A stretch of 64,000 nucleotides of DNA from Streptococcus oralis (GTDB taxonomy: Bacteria > Bacillota > Bacilli > Lactobacillales > Streptococcaceae), in the NCBI RefSeq assembly GCF_023611505.1, contig NZ_CP097843.1, positions 310,001 through 374,000 of the forward strand. Direction: 5' to 3'. A program made the translations under genes and the position numbers. Each line of letters opens with the position of its first letter. The stretch's first letter is position 1. Positions 61,941 to 64,000 of this stretch are shown here, in pieces. The notes beneath the pieces were generated by a model. That model worked only from the letters and a program-made list of their open reading frames with translations. It ran no database searches and was not told the origin of the DNA.

Positions 61941-61951
61941 AGAATCATGAA

Positions 61952-61978
61952 TTAGCACTTTGGCGCATAGAGTGCTAA
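61952..61978 (+). promoter_or_regulatory. CIRCE operator 2
   Basis: TTAGCACTT-N9-GAGTGCTAA, one base off the consensus, at the expected transcription start. Confidence 0.93.
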
Positions 61979-62004
61979 TCAATCGGACAGAGAGGAGTGA
62001 TGAG

Positions 62005-63039
62005 ATGGTTACAGAGCGTCAGCAGGATATTTTAAATCTGATTATTGACATCTTTACCAAAACGCACGAACCTGTCGGATCCAAAGCCTTGCAAGAGTCT
62101 ATTAACTCTAGTAGTGCTACCATTCGTAATGACATGGCGGCTTTAGAGAAGCAGGGTTTGCTTGAGAAAGCTCATACTTCAAGCGGTCGGATGCCAAGTG
62201 TTGCTGGTTTTCAGTACTATGTGAAACACTCACTGGATTTTGACCGACTGGCTGAAAATGAGGTTTATGAGATTGTCAAAGCCTTTGATCAGGAATTCTT
62301 CAAGCTAGAGGATATTCTGCAAGAGGCTGCTAATCTACTAACAGACTTGAGTGCCTGTACGGTAGTGGCACTGGATGTTGAGCCGAGCAGGCAACGGTTG
62401 ACAGCTTTTGATATCGTTGTTCTAGGGCAACATACAGCCTTGGCAGTATTCACCCTAGACGAGTCGCGAACGGTTACCAGTCAATTTCTGATTCCAAGGA
62501 ACTTCTTGCAGGAAGATTTGCTGAAACTGAAGAGCATCATTCAGGAACGTTTCTTGGAACACACTGTTCTAGATATTCACTACAAGATTCGGACGGAAAT
62601 TCCGCAGATTATCCAGCGTTACTTTACAACAACGGACAATGTCATGGATCTCTTTGAACATATTTTTAAAGAAATGTTCAACGAAAACATTGTAGTGTCG
62701 GGCAAAGTCAATCTCTTGAATTTTGCCAATCTAGCAGCCTATCAGTTCTTTGACCAACCGCAAAAGGTGGCTCTGGAGATTCGTGAAGGTTTGCATGAAG
62801 ATCAGATGCAAAATGTCCGTGTTGCAGACAGTCAAGAGTCCTGTCTAGCTGATTTAGCAGTGATTAGTAGTAAATTCCTCATCCCTTATCGTGGTTTTGG
62901 AATTCTAGCGATTATCGGTCCGGTCAATCTGGATTACCAGCGATTGGTCAACCAAGTCAATGTGGTCAATCGTGTTTTGACCATGAAATTGACAGATTTT
63001 TATCGCTACCTCAGCAGTAATCATTACGAAGTAAATTAA
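62005..63039 (+). CDS. hrcA: Heat-inducible transcription repressor HrcA
   Basis: A 344-residue repressor of class I heat-shock genes: winged helix ([55 protein letters not shown]) and a GAF-like dimerization domain. The start at 62005 follows GAGAGGAG; the longer frame from 61960 begins inside CIRCE 2 and is rejected. GroEL normally keeps HrcA active, so titration by misfolded protein relieves repression. grpE follows after 26 bp. Confidence 0.96.
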   Translation: MVTERQQDILNLIIDIFTKTHEPVGSKALQESINSSSATIRNDMAALEKQGLLEKAHTSSGRMPSVAGFQYYVKHSLDFDRLAENEVYEIVKAFDQEFFKLEDILQEAANLLTDLSACTVVALDVEPSRQRLTAFDIVVLGQHTALAVFTLDESRTVTSQFLIPRNFLQEDLLKLKSIIQERFLEHTVLDIHYKIRTEIPQIIQRYFTTTDNVMDLFEHIFKEMFNENIVVSGKVNLLNFANLAAYQFFDQPQKVALEIREGLHEDQMQNVRVADSQESCLADLAVISSKFLIPYRGFGILAIIGPVNLDYQRLVNQVNVVNRVLTMKLTDFYRYLSSNHYEVN

Positions 63040-63065
63040 TTTTGAAATCATTAAAGGAGGCGAAA

Positions 63066-63581
63066 ATGGCCCAAGATAAAAAAAACGAAGAAATAAAAGA
63101 AGAGGAAGTTGTGGAAACAACTGAAGAAACAACTCCTGAGAAGTCTGAGTTGGACTTGGCAAATGAACGTGCGGATGAGTTCGAAAACAAATACCTTCGT
63201 GCTCATGCGGAAATGCAAAATATCCAGCGCCGTGCCAATGAAGAACGTCAAAACTTGCAACGTTACCGTAGCCAGGACCTAGCAAAAGCAATCTTACCAT
63301 CGCTCGACAACTTAGAACGTGCACTAGCAGTTGAAGGTTTGACAGATGATGTGAAAAAAGGATTGGAGATGGTGCAAGAGAGCTTGATTCACGCTTTGAA
63401 AGAAGAAGGAATCGAAGAAATCGCAGCTGACGGCGAATTTGACCATAACTATCACATGGCCATCCAAACTCTCCCAGCAGACGATGAACATCCAGCAGAT
63501 ACCATCGCCCAAGTCTTTCAAAAAGGCTACAAACTCCATGACCGTATCCTAAGACCAGCAATGGTGGTGGTTTATAACTAG
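63066..63581 (+). CDS. grpE: Nucleotide exchange factor GrpE
   Basis: A 171-residue co-chaperone that releases ADP from DnaK. Acidic N-terminus, long coiled coil ([20 protein letters not shown]) and a beta-domain ending [14 protein letters not shown]. The start at 63066 follows AAAGGAGG; the TTG at 63042 is not needed. dnaK should follow but does not begin within the window. Confidence 0.96.
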   Translation: MAQDKKNEEIKEEEVVETTEETTPEKSELDLANERADEFENKYLRAHAEMQNIQRRANEERQNLQRYRSQDLAKAILPSLDNLERALAVEGLTDDVKKGLEMVQESLIHALKEEGIEEIAADGEFDHNYHMAIQTLPADDEHPADTIAQVFQKGYKLHDRILRPAMVVVYN

Positions 63582-64000
63582 GATACAAAGCCCGTAAAAA
63601 GCTCACAGTAAAAATAGGAGATTGACGAAGTGTTCGATGAACACAAGGAAATCTATCTTTTTTACACAGAGCTTAGAGCGTGTTCAACTATGTGGTAAGT
63701 CAGAAATCTGTGATTTCGTTGACGCACCCCCGCAAGGGTGATTAGGTTGGTCACAAGCATTTGCGAAGTGAACTGCCAATCAGCTACTGCGTATAATTTC
63801 GACTCCTCATGTCGCAATTTACATAATAGAAAACTTGTCCGAAATGACAATAAACTATGAAAGAAAGATAAAAAAGTAGTTCAGCTTTGCAATAGTGAGC
63901 GAAGCGAACCAAAGGCGATACTCTTCGCCGTGGCGTTATTTACGCAAACTTTAAGACCTTAGGCTCAAAGTTTAGTCAAAGAGATTGACGAAGTCAAGCT
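63582..64000. other. Repeat-rich spacer after grpE without a recognisable gene
   Basis: These 419 bases show no credible gene on either strand. AGATTGACGAAGT occurs twice (about 63621 and 63982). Small hairpins include CACCC/GGGTG near 63725-63741, GGCGA/TCGCC near 63914-63930, and AAACTTT/AAAGTTT (63946-63952 with 63967-63973). Related short motifs GCGAAGTGAAC and GCGAAGCGAACC recur. Possibly a long dnaK leader, a processed region or a decayed small repeat element. Confidence 0.5.

Noticed and set aside
61960..62004. Longer hrcA starting at TTG 61960
   Set aside because: The codon is inside CIRCE 2, close to the transcription start, and lacks a ribosome binding site; 62005 has GAGAGGAG upstream.
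26113..63581. Pneumococcal BOX or RUP repeat elements
   Set aside because: I looked for the typical BOX and RUP sequences in the intergenic spaces and did not recognise any; the repeats after grpE do not clearly match either.
63662..63850. 62-codon minus-strand ORF after grpE
   Set aside because: No recognisable motif, no ribosome binding site, and it crosses hairpins and repeats.

Overview
The window is a chromosomal segment of a mitis-group streptococcus (S. mitis / S. oralis / S. pneumoniae cluster). Grounds: Firmicute -10/-35 promoters with many extended -10 (TGn) elements, AGGAGG-type ribosome binding sites, three YSIRK...LPXTG wall-anchored proteins, the rsmH-ftsL-pbpX-mraY order, a piu iron-uptake operon, the endo-beta-N-acetylglucosaminidase / pgk / glnRA order, and proteins that match pneumococcal orthologues over most of their length. 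The LPXTG glycosidases, malolactic genes and type VII cassette suggest a commensal relative rather than a classical pneumococcus; this is inference from the sequence alone.

Layout. 1-5.6 kb: 3' end of pheT, an ABC exporter pair, and rplM-rpsI behind an L13-type leader. 5.5-14.6 kb: an accessory island bounded by a 51-bp direct repeat of the rpsI 3' end, with a synonymous Ser codon difference in the second copy. It holds an IS256-family remnant, a P-type cation ATPase bracketed by ISL3-family ends, a decayed ISL3 (IS1167-like) transposase, and a malolactic block (LysR regulator, Xre regulator, mleS, mleP). 14.6-16.0 kb: a mobile-element graveyard with a tyrosine-integrase C-terminus, IS3 and IS30 remnants and an acetyltransferase gene. 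16.0-22.3 kb: a 2046-residue wall-anchored fusion of a trypsin-like protease and a GH29 fucosidase. 22.5-26.1 kb: glutathione peroxidase, then a four-gene type VII secretion (LXG/TelC-like) effector and immunity cassette without secretion machinery. 26.2-27.8 kb: an Xre/DUF3278 membrane-protein operon. 28.0-32.5 kb: the rsmH-ftsL-pbpX-mraY division operon. 32.6-37.7 kb: a wall-anchored GH95 fucosidase. 38.0-44.2 kb: housekeeping genes, mostly one operon (murI to yidD, including scpAB, rluB and cbpB). 44.2-48.0 kb: the piu iron-compound ABC operon. 48.2-51.3 kb: pepA, an orphan bacteriocin-immunity gene and an Na/Pi cotransporter. 51.6-56.4 kb: a wall-anchored GH85 endoglycosidase. 56.6-61.8 kb: pgk, an aromatic-acid-exporter-like membrane protein, glnR-glnA and a PadR/DUF2812 operon. 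61.9-64 kb: CIRCE-controlled hrcA-grpE, ending in a repeat-rich spacer where dnaK would be expected next.

How the genes work together. Three large sortase substrates (GH29 with protease, GH95, GH85) each carry a CcpA-type cre site upstream of the gene, so the window encodes a catabolite-controlled programme for stripping fucose and N-glycans from host glycoproteins. The island at rpsI adds malate-to-lactate conversion, a source of energy and acid tolerance. An internal transposon carrying the P-type ATPase landed in the terminator hairpin of the malolactic regulator, so that the regulator now ends with codons from the IS terminus. The TelC-like cassette would serve contact-dependent competition if EssC and its partners are encoded elsewhere.

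The strongest candidates for something undescribed are the ATPase-bearing ISL3-type transposon nested in the rpsI-targeted island, and the protease-fucosidase fusion.
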